A stretch of DNA of 17,191 nt from Flavobacteriales bacterium (GCA_024959975.1 JANXFM010000021.1:1-17191); one strand, 5' to 3'. Positions 1 through 6,929 are shown, counted from the stretch's first letter. Numbers and translations: made by a program. Notes: a model not told the origin generated them from the sequence alone.

Positions 1-1
1 T

Positions 2-1522
2 TATGTGGATTTTGGAACGCAACAATTTATGACGCTTCCTTATGCTTTATATGTTGAGGAGTCTAGCGATTCATCGGTTCAAGGTCCTCAGGGGGTGCAA
101 GGAGCGCAAGGCGTTAAAGGTCCTCAAGGAGAGCAAGGAATTCAGGGTTTTCAAGGTGAGCAAGGGATGCAAGGTTCACAGGGAGAGCAAGGAATACAAG
201 GTTCTCAAGGAGAGCAAGGAATAAAAGGAGAAAAAGGAGATCAAGGTCCTCGTGGAGAGCAAGGTGTAAAAGGACCACAAGGAGAGCAGGGGGTTAACGG
301 AGAAACCGGAGAACAAGGCCCTCGAGGTGAGCAAGGCCTAAAAGGAGAGCGTGGTTTACAAGGTGAACGTGGAATTCAAGGGAAGCCTGGCGAAATTGGT
401 CCTCAGGGCGAACGTGGTTTCCAAGGAGAACGAGGTACAAAAGGAGAGCAAGGAGTTCAAGGGAAACCCGGTGAAATGGGTCCTCAGGGCGAACGTGGTC
501 TCCAAGGAGAGCGAGGTGCAAGAGGAGAGCAAGGAGTTCAAGGGAAATCCGGTGAAATTGGTCCTCAGGGAGATCAAGGTCTTCAGGGAGAACGTGGACC
601 CAGAGGAGAACAAGGGGTTCAAGGGGAATCTGGTGAAATTGGTCCTCAGGGAGATCAAGGTCCTCAGGGAGAACGTGGTCCCAGAGGAGAACAAGGGGTT
701 CAAGGTAGGATTGGTGAAACAGGTTCTCAGGGAGAACGTGGCTTGCAAGGCGAACGTGGTCCCAGAGGAGCGCAAGGAGTTCAAGGTAAGATTGGTGAAA
801 CAGGTTCTCAAGGAGAGCGTGGTTTAAGAGGAGAACAAGGAATACAAGGAAATTCCGGTGAGCGTGGTCCCGAGGGGCAAATTGGTCCCCAAGGCTTACC
901 AGGTCTTCAAGGCGAACCCGGCCCTCAAGGCGAACCCGGAAAGATTCCAACTCATGTAGACAGTTTGCTAAATGTTCTACAAACGCAGATAAAGAATATG
1001 GATGATTTGTTTAAATCATTTGAATCTAAGTTTGGTTGTTTGGATGCTAAGGCTTGTACGTACGACCCTTACGCTACTATGGCGAATAATTCTTGTGAAT
1101 ACCCGGAGCGAGGTTATGATTGCGATGGAAATATTACCGAACCTTATGTGGGGATGGAAGTCTTTGGAGGTGTAGTCTTTAAGTTGGATGAAACAGGTAA
1201 GCATGGACTTGTTACCACGTTAAAAGATATTGATTATACGGATTGGGTAAGTGCTAAGTCAATATGTGAATCTTATGTAGATGGCGATTATGCAGATTGG
1301 AGTCTTCCGGGTGTATTAGAGCTAACAGAAATGTATAAAGCTATTGGTTATGGTAGTGATCATGGGAATGTGGGAGGTTTTGCTAGTGCGAATTATTGGT
1401 CCTCAGAAACCTCTAAAACCGGGAATTGCAACCAATCTTTTGGCTTTTCTATAAATACAGGCTATATAAATTGTGAAACTGAAAATCCGAACCTTTATGT
1501 TCGTCCCATTCGTTCTTTCTAA
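2..1522 (+). CDS. Collagen-like repeat protein with Lcl/DUF1566-type C-terminal domain (5' partial)
   Basis: Probably a surface-exposed or secreted stalk-and-head protein; an adhesin is plausible by analogy with Legionella Lcl, which also joins collagen repeats to this C-terminal domain. The frame is open to the left edge. The first in-frame start (GTG at 5) falls inside a 'GTQQFMTLPYALY' segment that in Bacteroidota secreted proteins usually ends a longer N-terminal domain, so the true start and any signal peptide lie upstream. Counting from nt 5, residues 27-314 are uninterrupted Gly-X-Y triplets rich in GEQ, GER and GPQ. A helical linker (about 315-343) follows, then a four-Cys segment (344-376: C345, C351, C364, C373; GYDCDGN end). 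The C-terminal domain (about 380-505) has DWSLP at 431, NYWSS at 463 and terminal YVRPIRSF. No type IX secretion C-terminal signal is evident. It converges on engB. Domain calls are firm; ligand and function are inference. Confidence 0.85.
   Translation, partial: YVDFGTQQFMTLPYALYVEESSDSSVQGPQGVQGAQGVKGPQGEQGIQGFQGEQGMQGSQGEQGIQGSQGEQGIKGEKGDQGPRGEQGVKGPQGEQGVNGETGEQGPRGEQGLKGERGLQGERGIQGKPGEIGPQGERGFQGERGTKGEQGVQGKPGEMGPQGERGLQGERGARGEQGVQGKSGEIGPQGDQGLQGERGPRGEQGVQGESGEIGPQGDQGPQGERGPRGEQGVQGRIGETGSQGERGLQGERGPRGAQGVQGKIGETGSQGERGLRGEQGIQGNSGERGPEGQIGPQGLPGLQGEPGPQGEPGKIPTHVDSLLNVLQTQIKNMDDLFKSFESKFGCLDAKACTYDPYATMANNSCEYPERGYDCDGNITEPYVGMEVFGGVVFKLDETGKHGLVTTLKDIDYTDWVSAKSICESYVDGDYADWSLPGVLELTEMYKAIGYGSDHGNVGGFASANYWSSETSKTGNCNQSFGFSINTGYINCETENPNLYVRPIRSF
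83..946 (+). repeat. Collagen-like Gly-X-Y coding tract (9-bp periodicity)
   Basis: A glycine codon recurs every 9 bp without a break from 83 to about 946, giving about 96 Gly-X-Y triplets. X and Y positions favour Pro, Glu, Gln, Arg and Lys, which suits a bacterial collagen-like triple helix stabilised by charge pairs rather than hydroxyproline. The tract is richer in G and purines on the + strand than the flanking DNA. Its composition leaves long stop-free frames on the other strand that should not be read as genes. Confidence 0.95.
398..802 (+). repeat. Five tandem 81-bp units inside the collagen tract
   Basis: Units start at 398, 479, 560, 641 and 722, and a sixth shortened copy starts at 803. 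Each codes 27 residues (nine Gly-X-Y triplets) on a pattern of GPQGER or GPQGDQ, then G-L/P-QGER, then G-x-RGEQGVQG and a variable G-x-x-GE-x tail. Copies differ by scattered base changes and in the tail (KPGEM, KSGEI, ESGEI, RIGET, KIGET). The length is a multiple of three, so gain or loss of a unit keeps the frame. This indicates growth by tandem duplication or unequal recombination. Confidence 0.9.
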
Positions 1523-1554
1523 ATTGTAGTTTTAAGTTTAGAGAAGAATTTTTT
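1516..1554 (+). terminator. Weak candidate rho-independent terminator after the collagen-like gene
   Basis: An AT-rich inverted repeat pairs 1516-1525 with 1535-1544 (10 bp including two G-T wobbles, 9-nt loop). It overlaps the stop codon and is followed four bases later by a run of six T at 1549-1554. The stem has only one G-C pair, so it is energetically weak. Its position in the 33-bp convergent gap favours a termination role, but the evidence is modest. Confidence 0.3.
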
Positions 1555-1555
1555 A

Positions 1556-2164
1556 CTAAAGTTTTTCTTTCACAGCCTCGTTGGTGTGCTCAATAAATTT
1601 GAGGATTTCCAACTTTCCCAGGCCACTTTCGGCAGAGCTCATGAAGGTCTGTGGGATTTGTTCCCAGGTTTTTAGCATCTCAGTTTTGTATTTTGACAAA
1701 TTCTTGTTGAGTTGAGAGCTCGACAACTTGTCCATTTTCGTAAATACAATAACAAAAGGAATCTGATTTTTCCCCAACCACTCCATAAACATCATGTCTA
1801 TTTTTTGTGGCTCATGACGAGAGTCCACAAGCACAAAAGTACAGATGAGGTTTTCTCTTTTTTCAAGATATTCATAGATGAACTTAGCGAAAATAGAACG
1901 ATCTTTTTTGGAAACTTTAGCGTAGCCGTATCCGGGTAAATCGACCAAAAACCAATTTTCGTTGATCTTGAAATGGTTGATCAACTGTGTTTTCCCAGGT
2001 CTGCCTGAAGTTTTAGCCAGAGACTTTCGTCCCGTAAGCATGTTTATTAAAGATGATTTCCCGACGTTGGAACGTCCTATGAAAGCGTATTCCGGAATGC
2101 GTTCTTTAGGGCATTTCTCAATATCGGTGTTGCTGATGACAAATTCAGCACTTTTAATTTTCAT
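1556..2164 (-). CDS. engB: Ribosome biogenesis GTP-binding protein EngB (YihA/YsxC)
   Basis: A TRAFAC-class GTPase needed in many bacteria for maturation of the large ribosomal subunit; cytoplasmic. The 202-residue length matches the family. The G motifs are all present in order: G1 GRSNVGKSS at 30-38, the switch I segment SGRPGKTQ at 53-60 with G2 Thr59, G3 DLPGYGYA at 75-82, G4 TKMD at 142-145, and G5 SSAES at 176-180. The GRSNVGKSS plus DLPGYGYA combination is diagnostic for EngB rather than Era or Der. It is the second gene of a two-gene minus-strand unit: its ATG (2164-2162) is one base after the stop of the alpha/beta hydrolase, which suggests translational coupling. The stop is TAG at 1558-1556. 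Confidence 0.97.
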   Translation of the reverse strand: MKIKSAEFVISNTDIEKCPKERIPEYAFIGRSNVGKSSLINMLTGRKSLAKTSGRPGKTQLINHFKINENWFLVDLPGYGYAKVSKKDRSIFAKFIYEYLEKRENLICTFVLVDSRHEPQKIDMMFMEWLGKNQIPFVIVFTKMDKLSSSQLNKNLSKYKTEMLKTWEQIPQTFMSSAESGLGKLEILKFIEHTNEAVKEKL

Positions 2165-2165
2165 C

Positions 2166-2924
2166 TTAATGTTTTTTCAACCATTGAACACAAGTGTTGG
2201 CAAAATCTACAGGGTGTTCCATCATGGGAGCATGCCCGCATTTATCAAACCAATACAACTCTGAATTTGGAAGAAGTCTGTGGAACTCATCGGCAACCTC
2301 AGGAGGTGTAACTGCATCGTTTTTACCCCACAATAAACAAGTGTCTTGTGTCATCTTGGGGAGATCTTTAGCCATATTATGACGAATGGCAGACTTGGCG
2401 ATAGCTAAAATGCGAATAACCTTATCTCTAGAGTTTACGGATTCAAAAACTTCATCAACCAATTCCTTAGTTGCTACTGCCGGGTCGTAAAATACATTCT
2501 GTGTTTTTTCTTTGATGTAGTTGTAGTCTTCTCTACGTGGAAAGGTGTCTCCCATCGCTTTTTCATACAAACCGGAGCTTCCTGTTAACATGAGCCTTTT
2601 AACTAATTCCGGATTGTTTTTCGTGTAAATTAGAGCAACATGACCTCCAAGAGAATTCCCTAAAAGTGTTACATCTTCTAATTTCAAATCCTTGATGAAG
2701 TTTTCCAGAAATCTGGAAATACCTTTTGCGCTCGTCTTTAAAAGTGGTAGCGTGTAAATAGGAAGCGAAGGTATTACCACTCTGTGGCCTGCTTCGGCAA
2801 TAATTCGGGCGGTTTTCTCAAAATTACTCAACGCACCCATTAAGCCGTGTAAGAATATGACAACAGGACCTTCTCCTAAGTCTACATATTCATACGTGCC
2901 GTCTTTTACTGTTTCGTACTTCAT
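2166..2924 (-). CDS. Alpha/beta hydrolase fold protein
   Basis: A 252-residue serine hydrolase of the alpha/beta fold (Abhydrolase_1 type); substrate unknown. The catalytic triad is complete: nucleophile Ser91 in the elbow GNSLGG (89-94), Asp203 in WGKNDAVTP, and His231 in CGHAPMMEHP. The oxyanion-hole motif HGLMG is at 26-30. A lid-like region lies at about 118-190. There is no signal peptide, so it is probably cytoplasmic. The start ATG (2924-2922) gives the expected N-terminus with the first strand before HG. It is transcribed away from mraZ and sits directly upstream of engB. From memory, a hydrolase-engB pair before mraZ is common in Flavobacteriia, so conserved linkage is likely, though a role in division is unproven. 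Esterase, lipase or C-C hydrolase activities cannot be told apart from the sequence. Confidence 0.93.
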   Translation of the reverse strand: MKYETVKDGTYEYVDLGEGPVVIFLHGLMGALSNFEKTARIIAEAGHRVVIPSLPIYTLPLLKTSAKGISRFLENFIKDLKLEDVTLLGNSLGGHVALIYTKNNPELVKRLMLTGSSGLYEKAMGDTFPRREDYNYIKEKTQNVFYDPAVATKELVDEVFESVNSRDKVIRILAIAKSAIRHNMAKDLPKMTQDTCLLWGKNDAVTPPEVADEFHRLLPNSELYWFDKCGHAPMMEHPVDFANTCVQWLKKH

Positions 2925-2957
2925 AAGTGAAATTTTACTCTGCGAAAATACTGAATA

Positions 2958-2967
2958 ATTACGTAAT
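2958..2967. promoter_or_regulatory. Perfect 10-bp palindrome ATTACGTAAT
   Basis: ATTACGTAAT is its own reverse complement and lies 34 bp upstream of the hydrolase start, in the zone where a -33 element or operator would sit. Dyad symmetry of this size could be a dimeric regulator half-site pair or chance in AT-rich DNA. No regulator is recognised. Confidence 0.25.
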
Positions 2968-3089
2968 GTGTATATGAACGATTTCGGACTTGAATTTTAT
3001 TTTTTTATGTGCTGTAAATCTGCATAATAAATCTTTGCCTGATTTGATTATTACTTCATATCGACCTGATATTGAGGAAAGTTATCAAC

Positions 3090-3119
3090 AAAGTGGTGAA
3101 ATGTGGTAAAAAGTGGTAT
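3090..3119 (+). promoter_or_regulatory. MraZ-box array: three direct repeats, 10-bp period
   Basis: GTGGT occurs at 3093-3097, 3103-3107 and 3113-3117, exactly one helical turn apart; the unit consensus is close to AAGTGGTRAA. This matches the architecture of known MraZ operators, recalled as TGGGN repeats with 5-nt spacers in E. coli and AAAGTG[T/G]N3 repeats in mollicutes. Units 1 and 3 fit the latter exactly and unit 2 with one change. The array ends about 33 bp before the mraZ GTG and abuts the candidate -7 element, so bound MraZ would block RNA polymerase. Autoregulation of the whole dcw operon is the likely role. Confidence 0.85.
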
Positions 3120-3126
3120 ATATTTG
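3119..3126 (+). promoter_or_regulatory. Candidate Bacteroidota -7 promoter element for the dcw operon
   Basis: TATATTTG matches the Bacteroidota -7 consensus TAnnTTTG exactly. No clear TTG or TTTG -33 element is found 17-23 bp upstream, where the MraZ repeats lie instead. If used, transcription would begin near 3132 and leave a 5' leader of about 20 nt before the mraZ GTG at 3153. Confidence 0.5.
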
Positions 3127-3152
3127 TATTTGATTTTAAAGAACTGGAACAA

Positions 3153-3623
3153 GTGAAGAATTTAATCGGAATGTACGAATGTAGGGTAGACGCTAAAGGG
3201 CGTTTAATGCTACCGTCCGGCTTGAAGAAGCAGCTTGCTGCTGAGCTTCAGGAGGGATTCGTATTGAAACGTTCTGTGTTTAACACCTGTTTGGAGCTTC
3301 ATACCATGAATGAGTGGAATTGTGTGATGGCAGAGGTAAATAAGTTGAATCGCTTTGTAAAGAAGAATAATGATTTCATCAGAATGTTTACTGCCGGAGT
3401 TCGGATTGTGGACGCAGACAGTACTTCCAGAATACAGGTCCCTAAGGATCTGATCAATTTTGCGGGTATTGAAAAGCAAGTGGTTTTGGCATCGGTAGGT
3501 AATATCATTGAGATTTGGGATAAAGATCAATATGAAAATACAGTAAATGATGTTTCGGTTGATTTTGGTGTGTTGGCAGAAGAAGTGATGGGTAATACAA
3601 GTAAATCAACAGACCATGAGTGA
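3153..3623 (+). CDS. mraZ: Transcriptional regulator MraZ
   Basis: A DNA-binding repressor with two SpoVT/AbrB-like halves that assembles into rings and binds the repeats before its own gene. The GTG at 3153 gives 156 residues starting MKNLIGMYECR, which keeps the first conserved strand. Halves are marked by DAKGR at 13-17 followed by LMLP, and by D89-x2-S92-R93 followed by IQVP. A longer frame from TTG at 3072 would place the operator boxes inside the gene, and an ATG at 3171 would remove the conserved LIG. No strong ribosome binding site is present, as usual in this phylum. It is the first gene of the dcw operon and overlaps rsmH by 8 nt. The exact start is the only real uncertainty. Confidence 0.93.
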   Translation: MKNLIGMYECRVDAKGRLMLPSGLKKQLAAELQEGFVLKRSVFNTCLELHTMNEWNCVMAEVNKLNRFVKKNNDFIRMFTAGVRIVDADSTSRIQVPKDLINFAGIEKQVVLASVGNIIEIWDKDQYENTVNDVSVDFGVLAEEVMGNTSKSTDHE

Positions 3624-4515
3624 GTACCACGACCCGGTGTTGTTAAACGAGTGTTTGGATGGGTTAAACCTTAATCCAAAAGGGGTTTATGTGGATGTTA
3701 CTTTTGGTGGCGGCGGACATTCAAGAGCGATCGTATCAAAATTAGAAGAAGGGCATTTATATGCTTTAGATCAGGATGATGATGCCTTGAAGAACGAGAT
3801 AGATGATGACCGTTTTACCTTAATCAATGCCAATTTTAGATATCTAAAAAGTTCACTTCGCATGTATGGAGTGGAAGAAATAGATGGCTTATTAGCTGAT
3901 CTGGGAGTATCCTCACATCAGTTTGATGTTGCCGACAGAGGATTTTCGATTCGTTTTGAAGCGGATTTGGATATGCGGATGGATCAGAATTCTGATCTCA
4001 ACGCTTATAAGGTGATAAACGGTTATGAGCAAGATGAGCTGAGAAATATTTTAAAGTTGTATGGTGAGTTAAAGCGCCCCGGAACGATTGCTCGTGTTAT
4101 ATGTGAAGCAAAAGAGAATAAGCCGATTGAAACGGTGAATGAGTTGAAAGACTTGTTAAGATCATTTGCTCCACAAATGCAGGAGAATAAATTTTTTGCT
4201 CAGGTATTTCAGGCCATACGAATTGAAGTGAATGACGAGCTAAATGCCTTGCGTGAAATGCTAAGTCAGGCTCAGGATATTTTGAAGCCCGGAGGGCGAT
4301 TGGTAGTTATTTCCTACCACTCATTGGAAGATAGATTGGTGAAGAATCTGATTCAAAAAGGAAACTTTGAAGGAGAGCTTCAGCAAGATTTTTACGGAAA
4401 CAAACTGTTAAGTTTTAAGAAAGTGAGTCGTAAACCTATTCTTCCTACAGAAGAAGAAACACAGAGAAATAACCGCGCTCGAAGTGCTAAGCTGAGAGTT
4501 GCAGAAAAATTATAA
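3616..4515 (+). CDS. rsmH: 16S rRNA (cytosine(1402)-N(4))-methyltransferase RsmH (MraW)
   Basis: Methylates the N4 position of C1402 of 16S rRNA in the decoding centre, using S-adenosylmethionine. The 299 residues match the family length (about 300). Visible motifs are HDPVLLNE (5-12), SAM-binding DVTFGGGGHS (27-36), LDQD, DLGVSSHQ near residue 94, RGFS, FQAIRIEVNDEL, the VISYHSLEDR motif and the C-terminal NNRARSAKLR. The helical insertion domain carries YGELKRPGTIAR where many homologues have a YGE-x-x-AR-x-IA pattern, a small divergence. The ATG at 3616 overlaps the mraZ end by 8 nt, giving the usual mraZ-rsmH coupling. Confidence 0.97.
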   Translation: MSEYHDPVLLNECLDGLNLNPKGVYVDVTFGGGGHSRAIVSKLEEGHLYALDQDDDALKNEIDDDRFTLINANFRYLKSSLRMYGVEEIDGLLADLGVSSHQFDVADRGFSIRFEADLDMRMDQNSDLNAYKVINGYEQDELRNILKLYGELKRPGTIARVICEAKENKPIETVNELKDLLRSFAPQMQENKFFAQVFQAIRIEVNDELNALREMLSQAQDILKPGGRLVVISYHSLEDRLVKNLIQKGNFEGELQQDFYGNKLLSFKKVSRKPILPTEEETQRNNRARSAKLRVAEKL

Positions 4516-4518
4516 GCC

Positions 4519-4866
4519 TTGACAAAACCGACCTGGAATAAGCTATTTCATGTGCTGGGAAGCCGATTTAAAGGTTTCTATGCAGACAAGCTTGCTTCGA
4601 AAAATTTGTTAGCGACTTCCTGGAGAATGGTTTTGTTCATTTCAAGTTTAGCTATTCTCGTCATTTATAGCTCTCATAAGGTTGACCAAAAAGTGATTCG
4701 GATTAGTAATCTCAATGAAGAGTTAAAAGACTTGCGCTCCAGACATATTGATATGCGAACGCAGTTGATGTCTTTAAGTAAGACAACGAAAGTAGCAGAA
4801 GAAGTTGAAAAGTTGGGCCTCTATGAGTCGCTCGACGCACCCTTTAAAATACAGATACAAGACTAA
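4519..4866 (+). CDS. ftsL: Cell division protein FtsL-like (Bacteroidota type)
   Basis: A small bitopic division protein expected to pair with a FtsB/DivIC-like partner and FtsQ to activate FtsWI. The 115 residues comprise a basic cytoplasmic N-terminus (1-35), one membrane segment (about 37-52) and a periplasmic coiled coil (about 55-100: VDQKVIRISNLNEELKDLR and on). The 'WRM...SSH-x-VD' pattern and the closing VEKLGL segment fit the FtsL-like family of this phylum. The TTG at 4519 is the first possible start, because the rsmH stop lies in the same frame just before it. A GTG at 4552 would shorten it to 104 residues; the ATG at 4627 would cut off the cytoplasmic part. The call rests on position and topology more than on catalytic motifs. 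Confidence 0.9.
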   Translation: MTKPTWNKLFHVLGSRFKGFYADKLASKNLLATSWRMVLFISSLAILVIYSSHKVDQKVIRISNLNEELKDLRSRHIDMRTQLMSLSKTTKVAEEVEKLGLYESLDAPFKIQIQD

Positions 4867-4868
4867 AA

Positions 4869-6929
4869 ATGACAGAAAAGAAGGCCATATTTATTCGCGT
4901 TATGCTGATTAGCTCGCTAATCGTAATCGCTGCTGTGGCAATCTTTATCAAATTATTATCTGTACAGGCAGACTTATCTGATAGTGTAGCACTCAACGAT
5001 CCAATTATAAAGTTGAAAGAAATCCCTTCGTCTCGTGGTAATATTTATGATGTAAATGGAAGTTTGTTGGCGACTTCCATGCCCGTTTACACCATTGCCA
5101 TTGATGCAACCCAGGCTTCAGATACATTGTTTGAAAATAACTATCGTGATCTGGCAGCCGGACTTTCAGAGATTTTTGGTGATCTGACTTCTGATGAATA
5201 TGCTAAGAAACTACGTCAATCACGTCGCAATCAAAAACAGTATTTAAGACTTCGATCGGGCGTTCGATATTCGGAACTTCAAAAGGTAAAGACTTTACCC
5301 ATTCTTAAGGAAGGTCGTTACGATGGGGGTTTTGTTTACACCCAACAAACCAAACGAATAAAGCCCTTTGGATACCTTTGTGGTAGGACCATTGGTTATG
5401 GAAGAGGGAAAAGTGATGTGGGTATTGAAAAAGCTTACGATCATTATTTGAAAGGTCAGAACGGGAAGCAACTGATGCAAAAAATTAATGGGGGTGTATG
5501 GAAGCCGCTAAGTAATACACAAGATGTTGAGCCCATTTCGGGTTCAGATGTGTATTCCACCATTGACATTCGTATTCAGGACATTGCGCAAACCGCCTTG
5601 TTGAAGAGTTTGGAAAAGTACGAAGCAGAAAATGGCTCTGTTATCCTGATGGAAGTAAAAACGGGTGCGATTCGTGCCATGTCTAGTTTAGAGCGTACTG
5701 ATGATGAGAAATATGCTGAGAAATTTAACTATGCTATCGGAGCTGCATATGAGCCGGGTTCTACTTTTAAGTTGGCTTCTTTGCTGGTCGCTTTGGAAGA
5801 TAGAGCTGTTGATACTTCCCATGTAGTTGATACTGAAAATGGATCTTTTAAGTTTTACGACAGAACGATGAAAGATTCAAATTATGACAGAGGTGGCTAT
5901 GGAAAAATTAGTGTAGGAAAGGCTTTTGAAGTTTCCTCGAATATTGGAATTGCACGTACCATTGTAGATAATTACAGTGACAATCCACAACGTTTTGTTG
6001 ACCGTTTAGCTCGGTTGGGTGTAAGTGATAAATTAGATTTTGAGTTGTTAGGTGAAGCCGATCCCTGGATAAAAAATACCAGTGATTCTACCTGGTCTGG
6101 AGTTTCACTTCCTTGGATTGCATTTGGGTATGAGATAAAAATGACTGCACTTCAAATTTTGGCCCTATACAATGCTATTGCCAATAATGGTGAATTGGTG
6201 AAGCCTCGAGTAGTAGATAGAGTTAAAAGGGGAGAAAAAATACTTGAGGCTAAAGAAGTTGAAGTTTTAAAGCCAAGCATTTGTTCCGAGTCAACGATTG
6301 ATATTCTTCAGGATTTATTGGTTGGCGTAGTAGAAGATGGAACGGCTCGTAATATTTATTCGGAAAAATATTCTTGCGCCGGAAAAACCGGAACAGCAAA
6401 AATTGCTAGCGAGGGTTCATATGGTTCTGAATACAGAGCTTCATTTGCAGGTTACTTCCCGGCCGAAAATCCAAAGTATTCTTGTGTTGTTGTTGTTACA
6501 AAACCTAAAAAGGAAATTGGGTTTTATGGAAATGTCGTAGCAGCCCCGGTTTTTAAAGAATTGCGCAATATGCTTTATGCTGAAGAGGCTATTGAGACTC
6601 CAATGATGGATGGTGCAATGGCTTACGATTATGTGGGTAAGGTGCAGGAGTTAAATGATATTCATGAGGTTTTGGAATATCCAAAGTATCCGGGATCCCA
6701 AAAAAATATTTGGTTGAAATCAGATAAAAAGAAGTTTGAGGTTTTGGATTTTGATGAGGTAGAGATGCCAAATGTTAAGGGAATGGCAGCAATGGATGCT
6801 TTATTCCTATTAGAGAATCTAGGTTTAGATGTAGAGTTGCAGGGAAAAGGAAAAGTGATAAGACAGTCTTTAAAAGCCGGAAATAAAATTAGGGAGAATC
6901 AAAAAGTCGCATTGAGTTTATCATCATGA
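4869..6929 (+). CDS. ftsI: Septal peptidoglycan transpeptidase FtsI/PBP3 with C-terminal PASTA domain
   Basis: A class B penicillin-binding protein that cross-links septal peptidoglycan together with FtsW. It has 686 residues: a short cytoplasmic tail, a membrane anchor (about 11-29), a PBP dimerisation domain opening with SSRGNIYD near 54, and a transpeptidase domain with all three active-site motifs: S298-T-F-K301, S356-S-N358 and K506-T-G508. A single PASTA domain (632-686) follows, as in other Bacteroidota FtsI/SpoVD-like proteins. The periplasmic location follows from the N-terminal anchor. The ATG lies two bases after the ftsL stop, and the TGA overlaps the murE ATG (ATGA). Enzyme identity is firm; PASTA ligand binding in this lineage is not established from sequence. 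Confidence 0.97.
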   Translation: MTEKKAIFIRVMLISSLIVIAAVAIFIKLLSVQADLSDSVALNDPIIKLKEIPSSRGNIYDVNGSLLATSMPVYTIAIDATQASDTLFENNYRDLAAGLSEIFGDLTSDEYAKKLRQSRRNQKQYLRLRSGVRYSELQKVKTLPILKEGRYDGGFVYTQQTKRIKPFGYLCGRTIGYGRGKSDVGIEKAYDHYLKGQNGKQLMQKINGGVWKPLSNTQDVEPISGSDVYSTIDIRIQDIAQTALLKSLEKYEAENGSVILMEVKTGAIRAMSSLERTDDEKYAEKFNYAIGAAYEPGSTFKLASLLVALEDRAVDTSHVVDTENGSFKFYDRTMKDSNYDRGGYGKISVGKAFEVSSNIGIARTIVDNYSDNPQRFVDRLARLGVSDKLDFELLGEADPWIKNTSDSTWSGVSLPWIAFGYEIKMTALQILALYNAIANNGELVKPRVVDRVKRGEKILEAKEVEVLKPSICSESTIDILQDLLVGVVEDGTARNIYSEKYSCAGKTGTAKIASEGSYGSEYRASFAGYFPAENPKYSCVVVVTKPKKEIGFYGNVVAAPVFKELRNMLYAEEAIETPMMDGAMAYDYVGKVQELNDIHEVLEYPKYPGSQKNIWLKSDKKKFEVLDFDEVEMPNVKGMAAMDALFLLENLGLDVELQGKGKVIRQSLKAGNKIRENQKVALSLSS

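Larger units (their letters stand above)
2925..3152. other. Divergent intergenic control region between the hydrolase-engB unit and the dcw operon
   Basis: This 228-bp AT-rich stretch separates the minus-strand hydrolase gene from mraZ and holds no convincing gene. The left part carries an imperfect palindrome at 2925-2938 immediately before the hydrolase start and the perfect palindrome at 2958-2967. On the minus strand, 2950-2943 reads TATTTTCG, one base off the Bacteroidota -7 consensus TAnnTTTG. The right part carries a DnaA-box-like nonamer (3082-3090), the MraZ-box array and a perfect -7 match. Confidence 0.75.

Noticed and set aside
5..7. GTG at 5 as the start of the collagen-like protein
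   Set aside because: The frame is open to the window edge, and the sequence there looks like the end of a longer N-terminal domain with no signal peptide.
398..802. Regular repeats suggesting a CRISPR array
   Set aside because: The 81-bp units are contiguous, coding, in frame and diverged, with no unique spacers and no cas genes.
294..950. Long open frames on the - strand and in a second + frame across the collagen tract (up to 218 codons)
   Set aside because: They are by-products of the 9-bp Gly-X-Y periodicity, which removes stop codons from other frames. Their translations are low-complexity and mirror the repeats.
1712..2382. Plus-strand open frames opposite engB and the hydrolase
   Set aside because: They are antisense to two complete, motif-bearing genes and have no recognisable domains.
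3072..3152. Longer mraZ from TTG at 3072 (183 residues)
   Set aside because: The extra 27 residues are not MraZ-like and would be encoded by the operator repeats and candidate promoter.
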